Shown in pieces: positions 43,980 through 55,852 of a stretch of 64,000 nt of DNA. The stretch lies in contig OX393577.1 of assembly GCA_947652605.1 (NCBI GenBank), positions 57,994,108-58,058,107 on the forward strand. Reading direction: 5' to 3'. How positions within the stretch are numbered: the stretch's first letter is position 1; each line of letters starts with the position of its first letter. Source of the DNA: Elmis aenea (Eukaryota; Arthropoda; Insecta; Coleoptera; Elmidae). The position numbers and the translations under genes were made by a program. The notes below the pieces were generated by a model, which saw only the letters and a program-made list of their open reading frames with translations, did not search any database and had not been told where the DNA came from.

Positions 43980-44766
43980 AAATTTACGTAAAGAAGTTTA
44001 CCACAATTTTCGTCCATATTCAGCTACATGTAGTAATCTGCTGATTAAAAGCGAATTAACTACGTCCACAGACGTGTCAAGTATTAAACAACCAATTAGG
44101 TAGGTATACATTAATATTCACTTTATTACGCCACAATTCTGCTTGCAAAAGATTAATATCTATTTTAGTTAAGACTGTGCAGCCAACTATCAAATTTACA
44201 TATTTCATGAATAATAATCTTTCAAAATTTACAATATCAAAAAAGTTTAATTCTTGAGAATAAAGTATTACATAAGCAAGCCTAAAAAAAATCAGATTTC
44301 TGGAGCCAAGTTAAAAGATAGACAGTATTAAATTGAAAAAAAATACAGTTACATAAATAAGTGTCAATACTATTGCTAAAAAATATTTAAATATTTTGGG
44401 AAGTAATTCCTAGTTCTGAATTAAAAATGTTCCCCTAATATTAATTAATAATTTGCTAGTGGTTCAAGCTTCAAACTAAAATAAGAAGTTTTAACCGAAT
44501 AAAACAATGCGTTGAAACTTTAAATTATTCATTGTGCACCAATTTCTTTCAAGGACCGATAACTTTGAGTTTGTGATTTAACACTTAATGCTTCAAATGA
44601 ATTTGAAAAATGAACTCAACAAAATAAGTCTTAACTATTCTCGGCAATTGGCAGCGTTATTTAAAATGTTGGAGTTGTAATTTCATTTTAGCAACTTTAT
44701 TTGCTTCCAGGTTTTTAGTTAAAACTTTTTTTGAAACATTAGCCTGTTATTTAAACTACAGAATTA
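43980..44766. other. AT-rich spacer, nothing recognised
   Basis: No motif-bearing frame or repeat end. Confidence 0.4.
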
Positions 44767-45558
44767 ACAGCGTCATTCAAAAAGTCTGCAACAAATGGAA
44801 AAGTTTTTTATTATCGATTTGTCAAAAAAGTTTTTTTATTATCGATTTCTCAGAAAATTTTATTCTTAATAAAAGTTGGTGCATGGTCTGAAACTAATTT
44901 AAATATGAAAAAAAGTTTAATAAAAAGTCATAGGACACTAGATTATAGCGATTTTTGATATATTCGCAATAGTAAAGTGTCCTTATTTTAAGAGATACAA
45001 AAAACTTGTTTAAGAAAAATTTTATTTAGAATCTAAACCTAAGCCTTGATTTAAATTTTGACGATCAAATTCCAGCTATTATTTTTTAAGAAATTTTAAC
45101 ATTCAAAAAAACTACAACAAATGGGAAACATTTTTATTATCGATTTCTCAAAAAAATTTATTCTTGATAAAAGTTGGTGCATCGTCTAAAACTAATTTAA
45201 AGATAAAAAAAAGTTTAATAAAAAGTCATAGGACCCTAGATTTTAGTGGATTTTTGATTTTTTGAATGTTAAAATTTCTTAAAAAATAATAATTGGAATT
45301 TGACAGTCAGAATTTAAACCTAGCTTTATTTTCAAATTCTAAACAACTTTTTTTGTATCTCTTAAAATAAGGGCACTTTACTATTGCGAATATTTCAAAA
45401 ATCGCTATAATCTAGTGTCCTATGACTTTTTATTAAACTTTTTTTCATCTTTAAATTAGTTTTAGACCCTGCATCAACATTTATTTAGAATAAAATTTTC
45501 TGAGAAATCGATAATAAAAAACTTTTCCATTTGTTGCAAACTTTTTAAGTGACGCTAT
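44767..45558. repeat. Foldback with AGCGTCA ends and a third arm copy inside
   Basis: Left ACAGCGTCATTCAAAAAGTC and the reverse complement of the right ATAGCGTCACTTAAAAAGTT start arms of more than 250 bp (CAACAAATGGAAAAGTTTTT; TAATAAAAAGTCATAGGA). A third, direct copy of the arm body lies at 45110-45260. The terminal sequence differs from CAGGG, so this is a separate family, lying 42 bp from the foldback at 45601. Confidence 0.85.
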
Positions 45559-45600
45559 TTGTTTAAATTAATGATTGTTTAGGAGTTTTTTTTTAATATA

Positions 45601-46312
45601 CAGGGTGGTTCACATAAAAGAGCCACTATTGGAATCTCGTAAAGGGTAAGACCTACAAAAAAGTTTAAATTCAACAAATTGATCCCCTTAAAGTGATTCT
45701 TTAACGTTTTATTAAAGTTCCATGGCACGCTAGATAATAAACAAAAATAAAAATGGGCATATTTTAAACTCGTTAATAACTCGGATATACTTGATGGTAC
45801 AAAAATATTTTGGAAAAAAAGTTGCATATTCTTTGACGTACTTTAAAATGAAGGCATTCATATGTTTCGATATTGTTTAAATTCGTAGATAAGTTACAAA
45901 CTTGTTTTTTTTTTAAGGAAACCCTTGGCTATAACCTCATGAAAAAAAATCCGTCTTTTCAATAATATAAGGTTTAATGTATTTATTTTGATATTTGGAC
46001 TCATAAAAATTGTGCCGTGAATTAAAACAATATAAAAACAAATGAAAGTTCTACAGCCCGTAAAAAATTTATAACTTTTTCCCCAATTTTTTTTTTGCGC
46101 CTTCAAGTATAACTGAGTTGATAAAAATTTTAAAAAATGCCCATTTTAATATTTGTTTATTATCTAGCGTGCCATGGAACTTTTTTGAAACATAAAAGCA
46201 TCACTAAATAGGCGTCAGAAAGGGGAATAATACGTCTAATTTAAACTTCTTTGTAGCTCTAATCAACCGTTTACAAGATCCCAATAGTGGCCCTTCTATG
46301 TGGACCACCCTG
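45601..46312. repeat. CAGGG-ended foldback, family F, with subterminal box
   Basis: Left CAGGGTGGTTCACATAAAAG and right ATGTGGACCACCCTG are inverted, with arms matching on through GAGCCACTATTGGAATCTCG. The ATTGGAATCTCG box starts 27 nt inside the left end. TATA flanks both ends. Frames 45579-46106 are by-products. Confidence 0.9.
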
Positions 46313-47622
46313 TATATAACGTCAATTTGTAAACAAAAAAGCCTTAAATTGCAAATTTTTGTGTCATTGGACGTTGTGATTTAGATATATTTATACCAGA
46401 AAATTTTCACACCGTTAGAAACAGATCACAGTAGCGTGTTTTTGCCCGTAATTGCAGCACGATCTCAAACAAAAATTTGCCACGTCTTTCATGCAGGTAA
46501 CGTATTTCGTATTTAAATGTAACGAGGTTATTTCCAAAAAAAATTGGGAAGCTTTTAAAGTATGTATGACATGGCGGTAAACGTGCCCTATTCTTCCTGA
46601 CAGCAACGTCTTGAAAAATTTCGAACGTCCAAGTGTTTGACATTTATTAAGTTAAATCGTACGTTTGTTTGTTTCGCTCTCTCGTTCAACAACCTCTTAC
46701 AAAAAAAGTACAGCACATTTTTCGATACTTTCGTGTTGAAGTTTATTTAAATTTGATTTTTATTTAAAATGTTAATATGATTTGAAAACTACCATAAAAT
46801 ACAATGTTTTGTAAATTTATTTTCTGTGATAAAATATTTAATTAAGTGCGTATCTCTTAAATAATAGTATATTTTCCAACAAGAGATGAAAGGCCAGTTT
46901 TTTTTGTGAGGTGAGATCTCACGAACGAAAAAAAACTGATTTCATCTCGAGTCGTAAATGCTATTTTTTCTACGAAATTAAAATTATATTATAGAACGAA
47001 CGTTAATGTAAACGAACCAAATGACAATTATTATGTATAATGTATTAATTAATCATTTCATTTCCATAGCGACACCACCATACTGACATTGACATAAATA
47101 AAATTATAACCTGCAAACGACATAATATATTTAATAGTAATTTTTGTACTATTCTTAGGCTTTTATATAAAATGCTACATTAATATTAAATTATTTGATT
47201 ACAATATTAACGCAATTTTAATTTATTATGAGTTTAAGCTAAAAAAAATCGTAAATTTTACAATTTGATTTTGACATTGACATTATTTTCGCCACTAGAG
47301 ACGAAAGTAAAACTTTCATGTAGGATAGGCAGTGAGAAAATAACCTTATATTATAATATCATAAGTGACAAAAAATGTAATAATTTAATATCGATTCTTA
47401 TTTTTGTTAACTTTTACGTTTGTTGGAACTTTAAAAATACAGAGTGTTTCATGGCAATCTCGGTTATCATAAAAGAAAGCTACGTAGTTGGTTATTTCAA
47501 ATTTGAAATCAAAATTTGCAAGCCCGCTAAGTTCCAAGAGTTTTTCGAAATAATAATCAGTTTTTGCAAATTCGTTTTCGCATTCAAGACCAACCATAGA
47601 AATAATAATATTTTAATTATTA
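46313..47622. other. Spacer with a hairpin and one CAGAG-type end
   Basis: A hairpin at 46881-46952 pairs GAGATGAAA..CAGTTTTTTTTG with CGAAAAAAAACTGATTTCATCTC-like sequence. A decayed CAGGG-type left end (ACAGAGTGTTTCATGGCAAT) starts at 47439. Frame 47265-47651 overlaps it and has no motif. The two overlapping minus frames at 46407-46643 are also unrecognised. Confidence 0.5.
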
Positions 47623-48543
47623 AGGGAGACTGGAACAGATTTGAGATTTAATTTTTTTAAACGTTTAATAATAATTTTTTTAAATAAAAAAAATATGGTA
47701 TTAACTTATGAAGATCCTTTTACAACTTGCTGTTTGTATTTCTATGTTTTACAGCTCTATTAACAAACAAAAATATAAAATATGATGTTTTGAAAAGTGT
47801 TCCATGGTACAACATGGTCATGTACCATGGAACACACCCTCTTGTACATTGGAACACGGGGAAATGGCTGTAAAAAATAATTTAAAATACAGTTTTTAAT
47901 TCTACAAAGAATAATATTCCGGAACTGCGAAATGTGTCTTGATAAAATAGCCAATTTAACATTGTACACTTTGCAGGCTTCTGTAACTGATGTTTTTGTT
48001 CCGGGGGCAGTCAAAACTGCTTCTACAGCTTTTCTCATAGCAACTGGATCAATTGGGGCCTTCTTAACGCCACTCTTACTTCTTGGCATAGCGATCTGTT
48101 ACAAAAAAAAAAAGGGATAGGATTGTATATCTTGGAACATGTTCCATGGTACATGATGTTGTGTGTTCCAAGCTACAAGAGGGAGCAAAAATAAATAAAC
48201 ATGTCGGTCTAAGATAGTGGTTAGAATAAAACATTAACTACAGTACATGAATCTACTCAACACAAGATCAGCAACACCTTGTAAATGATGATATCGTCAC
48301 ACAACTTTGTTTTCGTTCAAAAAATCGATTAACAACACTCGAAATATTTACTTTTGATACTTCAAAAACAGTTTCATCAACTCAAGGCGCGTTTTCGAGT
48401 CAAACAAGACAGATCTGCCGTTAGAGACACCTAGCGACATTCTTCACATCATGGTGATGGATTTAACCCACCAAGTGCCAGCACTATTTGGAAATCCGCA
48501 AATGTTCCAAGGTACACTATGCTCAAGGTACAACAGTCTCCCC
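47623..48543 (-). mobile_element. Pogo-like DNA transposon, internally deleted
   Basis: Left AGGGAGACTGGAACAG and the reverse complement of the right GGGGAGACTGTTGTACC form short inverted ends, flanked by TA at 47621-47622 and 48544-48545, the usual Tc1/mariner/pogo duplication. Between them is a psq-type HTH frame (47760-48089). The word GTTCCATGGTAC or close variants occurs at least five times (47801, 47820, 48147, 48165, 48503). Confidence 0.75.
47760..48089 (-). pseudogene. Pogo/Tigger-type transposase N-terminus (psq HTH)
   Basis: MPRSKSGVKKAPIDPVAMRK at the start, then AVEAVLTAPGTKTSVTEACK and YNVKLAILSRHISQF, is the psq-type helix-turn-helix (residues about 10-57) that opens pogo-like transposases and related host proteins. 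After SQF the frame continues without meaning to a stop, so the CENPB HTH and DDE domains are missing. The match ends where an intron or a deletion would begin. With inverted ends around it, a deleted transposon is more likely than a host gene. Confidence 0.78.
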
Positions 48544-48545
48544 TA

Positions 48546-49050
48546 TTATTCTTTATTTGCTGTAAAATAAAAATCAACCAATTCATATGAGACGAGTTGC
48601 AATTCAGTTAGTAAGGAAAATAAACAGAAAGTTAGAACCTCTTTCCTTTCATCTGTATATATAAAACTTGTTCCGAAACCAAATACAAAATACATTCATA
48701 AACCCTAAGGCTAATATGAAATTAATTATTTTAGAACAAACGAAGCCGCACGCGAAACAATCGTTTTTTTAAATTTCTGAATTCTGTATTAAACAGATGA
48801 ATGAAATAACGGCATTCTCGTTCTTACATTTTCCTTAAACTTGTCCGACGCCTCCACCAAAACTGTCACGAGCCCAATTTTTATTTGTCCATTGTCTTCT
48901 GCGGGTCTTCGTGTGTCTTTGCATAAATATTTCATAAAACGAGGGTTTGTTTTCTACTCTTCTTTTACAGACTCCAAGGATAATACGATCCCACTTTTCT
49001 TTATAAGATTGACTTTTTCCCAAATGTTTAGTTTAAACCTCATTTAAATA
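48546..49050. other. Spacer, nothing recognised
   Basis: The two opposite-strand frames at 48835-49047 have no motif I know. Confidence 0.4.
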
Positions 49051-49604
49051 CATGGTGTGTATTATAAATTGGCGGAAGCGCTACAAGTGGCGATGTTCTT
49101 CGTAAAATTCTAAGTCGAAAATCATGATACGAAAATGTTGTACCATGCTTGCTGTGTCTGCAAGAGGTCCTCAAAGTTTTGACATTCAGTCCTTTAATAA
49201 GCATTATTATTTAATATTTGTTAACGAAAAAGCTGCGATTTGGATTAAAAATAAATTTCGAATAATATTTTTTCCTAGATATTGTGTTTTTCCTTTAAAA
49301 AATATGTTAATCACAGATTCGAATGAAAATAATACATATGGCAACATTGGCAACATTGTCATTTGCTGTCATCTCTGTGTGTCTCGTAATTATCTCTAGT
49401 TTGTATTAGTTATTGTGTGCTACATTTTTATTAGTTGTGTTTCTAAAGGCTTTTAGTTCGAACAAATATTATAAATACCTAAGTAAAAATTGCTGATAGA
49501 AATATGTCCAAACGCAAATCAATGGATCCAATGTTGCCAATTTTTTGTTTTTTTCAATGGTTCCTGAGGCCATATGAAGCATGGTACAAAATTTTTGTAT
49601 TAAG
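49051..49604 (+). repeat. CAGGG-ended foldback, family A, copy 3 (3' truncated)
   Basis: Begins CATGGTGTGTATTATAAATT (decayed CAGGG) and matches copy 2 through most of its length, but stops at TTTTTGTATTAAG, about 60 bp before the right end. The frame 49124-49399 is a by-product. Confidence 0.85.
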
Positions 49605-50561
49605 AAAGAGGTTCTGACACAAATAAGTTTGAACGACTACTGTAAATATACCGTTAAAATCCACATCGACCTAGATTTGCTCGCAGGCCTGTTAATATAT
49701 GATAAGGGATTGACTCAAATATTTAGAGTTCTATCACATTAATAACAGAACATTCAAATGGACGCCGAAAGGTACTTAAATGTATTTTGCAGATATGTCC
49801 AAACTTTTGTGAATATACAAGATGATTCAAATACAATATTACAATATTTTATAATGTCGTAATCGTAATCGCAGAAGCTACAGAGTAAAAAATATAGTAT
49901 GCATTGTAAGCCAACTATGGTATGGTATCCATTAAAAATGCATTATAACAGTATAACAGTTTAGCATTCAAACAATGTTAAACCAAAAATTCATCCATTT
50001 TGCATTGCGTATAAACATTTTAATTTTCATCGGTAAGTTTTTTTTTTCTATCAAAAACTACAACGTCGATATTTAGGATTTAAATATTTTGCTAATTTCA
50101 ATTATTTACTTTATCTGTATAACCGTTTCCCAAATTGGGTTCCACGAAACCTTGGGGTTCACCGAAGCAATAAAAGGGGTTCCGTGAGCAAATGGTAAAA
50201 AATTAACAAGCACAATTACTTGATAATTGAATATTAATACGCAGTAAATGAATTTTGTGTCTTATAATTTTTTTATTAAGAGTCAGTTATCATCAGAGGC
50301 TAAAATAATCGAAATTTTAATAAGAACTAAACGAAAACCAAATTTGTATGATTCGTTTGAGATTGTAATAAAATTAAACAATAATTTGTTTTACCAAGGT
50401 CAACCGATTTAATCGCTTTTTTATTAACAATTTATTCTAATGAACGTTTAGTGTTACAATAATACTTTTGTCTTTTTAGTTAATTACGGCAGAATTGAAT
50501 TTAGTTTAAATGCATAGTTTTTATGTACAGGGTAGTCCAAATTCGATGGGATAACATGGGT
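49605..50561. other. AT-rich spacer with a possible hAT fragment
   Basis: CCGTTTCCCAAATTGGGTTC (50126) and GGGGTTCCGTGAGC (50175) resemble a hAT terminus, but no mate or duplication was found. A CAGGG left end at 50528 (CAGGGTAGTCCAAATTCG) has ATGGGTATCTCA 28 nt inside it and is split by the hAT element at 50570. Confidence 0.45.
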
Positions 50562-50569
50562 ATCTCACA

Positions 50570-52069
50570 CAGGGTGGATAAAAATCATGATTTAAATCAG
50601 ATTTTTTTGATTTAAATCAAATGTACCATATTATCGAATTTAGTGACATATTCACATGCTATTTCTGTTTTGTGCTAATATATTTAATAACCAATATATT
50701 TAATTCATTGGTGAATTTTTCTCAAAATGAAAAATTAAATATAATGATTAAGAATTTTGGAAAAATCAGTGCTAAATGGTGAGGTTTAATTAATTATATA
50801 CAGGGTGTCATTAGTGCAGGATCGGTCGATTGTGGCTAAACGGCTTGAGATATGAAGTTGATTCAAATGCTATTTTATACAGTTTTTTCTAAACAACACA
50901 ATAAAAATATTTTCAAATATACAGGGTGAGTCACCTTTCTGGAACTAATAGCAACTTTTATATTTCAAATACAACACCCAATTTTTTATTTATTATTTTT
51001 AATCGCCTTAATTTTAGCTTTGCATCAATATAAAATACTACAGGTTTTTATACGGCGTTGTAAAAAAAACAATTATTTGCTAAATTATTCAATGTTTTAA
51101 GTCTTTATTTAAAAAATTCTCCTGAAGTTATTTTGAAATACAGAGTTGTAATTTGGTATGGACATGCATTCTCTGTTCGCTCGATATGAAAAAATTTGAA
51201 TCACACATACAGGGGTGTTTATAAATAGGTGGCAACTTCCATGACTTTCAAAAGCTCGTAACTCGATTTTTTCAAATGCAAACCCCTGTATTTTTTTATG
51301 TCATCGAATCCATCTTTAAAAGAGCTTCATATTTTGTTAAGTATGTCCTATACACAAAACTCATACTTTTCGACATATTCGACATTTTTTTTTCAAATCG
51401 TTATTGAAGCAATAGAATGCCGTGGAAATTGAAAAAACTGATTATTCACTACGCTAACGTCAAAAACTTGTCATTTATATTTTGAATTATTGCATTTCCA
51501 CAATGAATATTACTTTACAAGAGCAAATTAATATGGTTTATTCACCATTTCGTGATTATTGACTAATAGTAATATAATTTTATTTTATTATAAACTAGGC
51601 GATTTACCCGGCGTTGCACGGGTGATTACAATTCTCTTTTATCAATCACAGACTACTCGCGCTCCGCGCTCGCGCCCGGCGGACGTTCCCAAACGTTCAA
51701 TTACAGACTACTCGCGCTCCGCGCTCGCGCTCGGCGAACGTTTCCGGCCGTTCCCGGGCATTTACGGCCGTTCTTTATACGACGTTTGATCCGTCAGGTC
51801 CTAAATAGTAACTGTGCAAAATTTGGTCCCGATCGGTCAACGGACCTAGGATTCTATAGCGAACAAACAAACACACAAACAAACAAACAAGCTCTTTTAT
51901 ACATATAGATTAATATTATATTGTACTCATATAATCTGTGATTTAAATTGAATTTTTTTTTTTTAAAATCACTTGATTTAAATCAATGATTTTTTTTTTA
52001 AAATCACTTGATTTAAATCATGATTTAAATCGTGATTTAAATCAATTGATTTAAATCTGCTCAACCCTG
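50570..52069. mobile_element. Non-autonomous hAT element with ATTTAAATC arrays, copy 2, holding a Helitron
   Basis: Left CAGGGTGGATAAAAATCATG and right AATCTGCTCAACCCTG as in copy 1 (9497-10721). ATCTCACA occurs just before the element (50562-50569) and again at 52073-52080, three bases after CCCTG, as the target duplication. The interior has the same double CAGGG unit as copy 1. A Helitron (51595-51909) is present here and not in copy 1. Confidence 0.9.
51595..51909 (-). mobile_element. Non-autonomous Helitron-like element, copy 2
   Basis: Read on the minus strand it starts TCTATATGTATAAAAGAGC and ends CCCGTGCAACGCCGGG plus CTAG, between A and T. The uninterrupted sequence in the sister hAT copy at about 10560 (TTATTATAAATATTATATTG) is the empty site. 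A GC-rich duplicated segment, CTACTCGCGCTCCGCGCTCG, occurs twice (about 51652 and 51707). No coding. Confidence 0.9.
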
Positions 52070-52306
52070 ATTATCTCACATAATATTTAAGATAGAGAAA
52101 CAATTAAATTACAAAAAACAATGTGCAGTTTCTTGAGACAAACTCAGAACCGTTTTTAAAAATATTCCATCTTTTCCGATTTTTGAATGATCAGAAAAAA
52201 GGTGTTTTTTGTCATATTAATAATGTGTCATATCTCCGTTATTGTTGTGTATCGAAAAAATTTATGAAGATTATTTTTAGATATTTTTAAGATAGAAACT
52301 TATGAA

Positions 52307-52529
52307 AAAAAAGATTGGTTGTGTGTGTGTGATGATACTAAAAGTCTCTACTGTTGTCCTTGTTTATTATTTGCAAATGATGATCAAATAGAATGAACAA
52401 AATCAGGCGTTAAAAATTTAATTCATTTAACAGAAAAAATCAAAAAACATAAAAGTTCAAGTTTGCTCCACCTTTTTTTTTGAAAATAATATGTGCACCC
52501 CCAAAATATCAACCCACGCGCCACCACTG
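52307..52529 (+). pseudogene. hAT transposase TTF-type zinc-finger relic with right terminus
   Basis: The frame reads KKDWLCVCDDTKSLYCCPC, LLFANDDQIE, a TGA where Trp is usual, then TKSGVKNLIHLTEKIKKHK. This is the TTF-type zinc finger of ZMYM1-like/hAT transposases. About 40 bp on, a terminus CACGCGCCACCACTG ends at 52529 (reverse CAGTGGTGGCGCG). The catalytic part and the left end are missing. Confidence 0.82.
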
Positions 52530-52917
52530 TAAGGGCTACATTTTCTTTGAGAAGTCTTAAGAAATTCGCTTTGAGATTAGATTCACAATAGATCATGTAA
52601 CACTTTGCACCACCTACATTTTTAAAATATTAAGCAGGGCGTTTTTTACGGTTGGTCAAACTTGTAAAACTTTAAACATCGATAACTCTTTTTTTTTAAT
52701 ACAACGCCCTATATTTTTTTACACAGTCTTATAGTTAATTGTCTTTTGAAAACATAAGGGCTGTTTTTCACCTAAAATTGATATTTTTCGAGATATCGCA
52801 ATTTTAGTGTTAATTATTAGGGCAAAGTAATATTTTCGAGTAGGCTATTAAGGAAGACAGCGGTAATTTGAAACAATTGAAAGAAAAAACAAGAAACTTA
52901 TAGTTTTATCGTTTGCC
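52530..52917. other. Spacer, nothing recognised
   Basis: AT-rich, with phrases such as TTTTCGAGATATCG that resemble foldback interiors. No ends identified. Confidence 0.4.
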
Positions 52918-53485
52918 TATACAGGGTTCTCGTTTTTCGCGGGCCACTATGGGGATCTCGTAAACGGTAAGAGTTGCAACTTCGGTTAAATTGGGGCAAA
53001 GTTGTTTATTCAGGTGCTTAATAATTTGACGCAAACAGAACTTATCTAGCTCTTTTATTTTTGAGATATCGCGAGGCGAGGATTATAGTGGTGTAACTGC
53101 ACATTTCTAAATTTTACAGCAGCGCATATTTAAAATTGCGTTATTGGAAAACTAATTAAAATACTTGTTACAAGTTCATTTAATATAACATCAGCTAGAA
53201 TACAACGTAACTTATTCATATAGTACATTTAATTGGTTTAAAAAAATACATATTTGGTTGAATTTTTTTTTTATATGAAAATCAAAAATTCAGATAGAAC
53301 ATTTTGACGAAAATATATGTTTGTAATACCAATTATTTATTCTATCTGCATTAAATTCAACTAAAAATTACTCATTCTTGAGTTACAAACCTATCAAAAT
53401 AAGTATAAACATAAAATATTATTTCAAAATACATATAACATATAATGAATTAGGTATTCTTATACGATTACATAAAAAATTCTTA

Positions 53486-55766
53486 CTATTTATTTTTATT
53501 ATTTTTATATAATTTCTTCAGAAGTTTTTCATCTTTGTACTCAAAAAATAAGGTCTTTATGAAGGTGACGTCAATTTCTGGCATGTATTTAAATAATTTA
53601 TAGAGGTGAACAACTTTGTCTATTTGTAAAAGGCACTTAACAGGGGTTGCACAAATCTTCACCGAGGGTAATGTGTGAGAAATGCTTGTTGATGTGCTGT
53701 GTTGTCTTGTTTCTTTGAACAATGCACCAAGCAAAAATTCAGTTTGATCATCAGAATAGTCAAGTTTATAATAGACAATATATGGATGTTTAGACAAATA
53801 TTTTAATTGTTTTACCGAATTGTATGGTACACTTTTGAAGTGTAACGTCTCAGTACTTTTTTGGTATTCCCAAAAGTCTTTTCTTTGCATTTGTAAGATT
53901 TTAAGAGGCTTCTTTTTATTAACGATTTTCAGTGCTCTAACAAGTCCAAGGGGACTAAAAATGTCCATGACCGATATTTTTTTTTCTATCTGTGAGTGTA
54001 TGTTATCCACTTCTTGAATGGCGCTGTGTCCAGGTTCTGAAAACCTTTGTATAATTTCATTTATGTTTGTGTGTGTTTCGATAAATTTTTTAATCGCGAA
54101 ACTCATTATGGAATTTCGGTTTTGTGGTACGCATGAGTCTGACCAAAGGATAATTTTGGTAATCGTAGGAATATCTTTCACAACTTTTTCCAAGATTTTA
54201 ATGACAGCGGATGCGAGGTCATTACCTTTTCTTCCTTGCATTCCTTCGCACCAAATAGCGCAGTATCCTGTTTTATTTAAGTTGCAATGAGCAGTCATAT
54301 TATATGTATTGAGCTTTTTACTGTAAAAAAAACAAGAAATTCCTGATCTAGGTAACGCGAATACATTTTCCATATCAAAACTTATTATTGCTGTTCTGGG
54401 GTCCATATTTTTGCGGTCGTTTTCCCGGAGTTGATAACACATAGTTTTGAAAACTATGTGCTTTTGAAAGGCTTCTGTGCCTTCAGAGTTCTCGTTTTCT
54501 GTTTTTTTCAGACGTTGTTCTTCGCATAAATCACACCTATCAGACTTTGGTTTTAAAAAGCCAATATTGAATTGATAGTTAAATATTTTTCTACAGTAAC
54601 TTTTTTTCACTGGTTCCAAATGTTGTTCCTGGCACCATTCTAAATATAATTCATATAGCCTGGATAAATTTAAAGTAGGTTCAAAATACTCTTTGTTGGT
54701 ACGTTTTCGGCAGTAATGTGATTCAATACGAGGTATGCTGTTTATATGGTCCTTTACAGACTCGACCTTTTCATTACAATATTTTTTCTTAATGTGTTTG
54801 CCTCGTTGTAGTTCCTTAGGAGTACCAGTCAATTCTTCCCTTTTAACTTCATGAAAATAGGAGATTCTCCTTTGGCTAATGTCTAAGGTTCCCAAAAAAA
54901 AGTTTTTACAGACTTTAACTTTTTCGTCGTTCAAGTGAAAAAAATATAAATACGAGTATTTACGCCTGGAATTTTTATTAGATGTAGTTGATCGTTTCTT
55001 CAAAATTCTTTGAGTATTCTTATTGTAAAAATGTTGTTTGAAATCATCAGATAAAAGCCAAAATTTTTGATGGATTATCTCCCTCTGCTGATCAGCAATT
55101 AATTTGCTGCATTTATATTTGCATGATTCTATGCAGTTTTTTTTTGGAATAAACTTTTCTTTGGCCACAGAGTCTACCTTTAGAATTAATATATTCTTTT
55201 CCGTGCTGACGCGATTCTTTCCTTATATTTCTTTTCCATTCCTCTGGGTTCCTTTTCCTTTTTCTTGTTAAGCTACAAACAAAATGCAAAAGAGAAATTA
55301 TGCTAAATAAAGGGAGTATTATTATTACATATTGATATTATTTTAATTTACAATACTACATATATACCTTTTTTTTGGTTCTGAGTTTATTTCTTGTTGA
55401 TCTATACTTTCATTCTGACCATCGAAGGCTATTTCGGACTCTGTTTCTGTAGTACTTGTATGGGCCTTTTCCTGCAGCACTAGGTTTTCATCTTCCCCAA
55501 AATCGTCTATTAAGTTGGGTGATAACTCCAACGAAATAGGTCTCGTTTTGTCAGCAGTGTTGGGAATGTAGTCCGGATCCCGGTCGGAATCATGTCCATT
55601 AAAAAAGGGATCACTATCGGATTCTTCCTTCTCATAATTTCTGTGAAAGTAAGGTTATATAGGTATTTTACTACCATGCCTTAATACTATATAAAGTTGA
55701 ATTGAAACTGATATTGTAAAGTAAAGAACATTTCATTTGAAAAGGGTACTTACTGTTGGTAATCCA
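53486..55766 (-). CDS. DUF7869-type protein, putative DDE/RNase-H-fold transposase, three exons, one frameshift
   Basis: Exon 1 55766-55753 (ATGGATTACCAACA|GTAAGT), intron 55752-55641, exon 2 55640-55368, intron 55367-55273, exon 3 from 55272 to the stop at 53486. Both introns have GT/AG and keep the frame (DSDRDPDYIP in exon 2; RKRKRNPEEWKRNIRK at the start of exon 3). Between about 55135 and 55175 the frame shifts once, at an A-rich run, into the 560-codon frame that holds the rest. In that frame: C12/C16/C20, an FNIGFLKPKSDRCDLC zinc-knuckle-like segment 200-215, SFDMENVFALPR (D265), LWSDSCVPQNRN (D344) and EPGHSAIQEVDNIHSQIEK (E378, H381, D388). The spacing suits an RNase-H-like metal site. 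The shift may be real decay or an assembly error. Nothing else in the window encodes this family. Confidence 0.8.
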
Positions 55767-55852
55767 TATTATTGTATTATTTGCCGAAAAACTGAAGCAC
55801 AACGCGCGATAACTAGAAGCAATGGCTTTAATACTATATTGTTCTATCTGCA
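55767..55852 (-). promoter_or_regulatory. Probable promoter and subterminal site of the DUF7869 gene
   Basis: Reading toward the gene: GCAGATAGAACA (55852-55841) is followed at once by ATATAGTATTAAAG, a TATA-like stretch, about 60 bp before the ATG at 55766. If GCAGATAGAAC is the transposase's own binding site, overlap with the promoter would allow self-regulation. This is inference. Confidence 0.4.

Noticed and set aside
47265..47651. A 128-codon plus-strand frame
   Set aside because: It spans a CAGAG-type repeat end (47439) and the left end of the pogo element. Its composition follows the repeats and no motif is present.
49124..49399. A 91-codon frame as a gene
   Set aside because: It lies wholly within family A foldback copy 3 and is interrupted in copies 1 and 2.
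50126..50190. GTTTCCCAAATTGGGTTCC stretch as a complete hAT element
   Set aside because: It resembles a hAT terminus, but no inverted mate or duplication was found, so it is mentioned only within the spacer entry.
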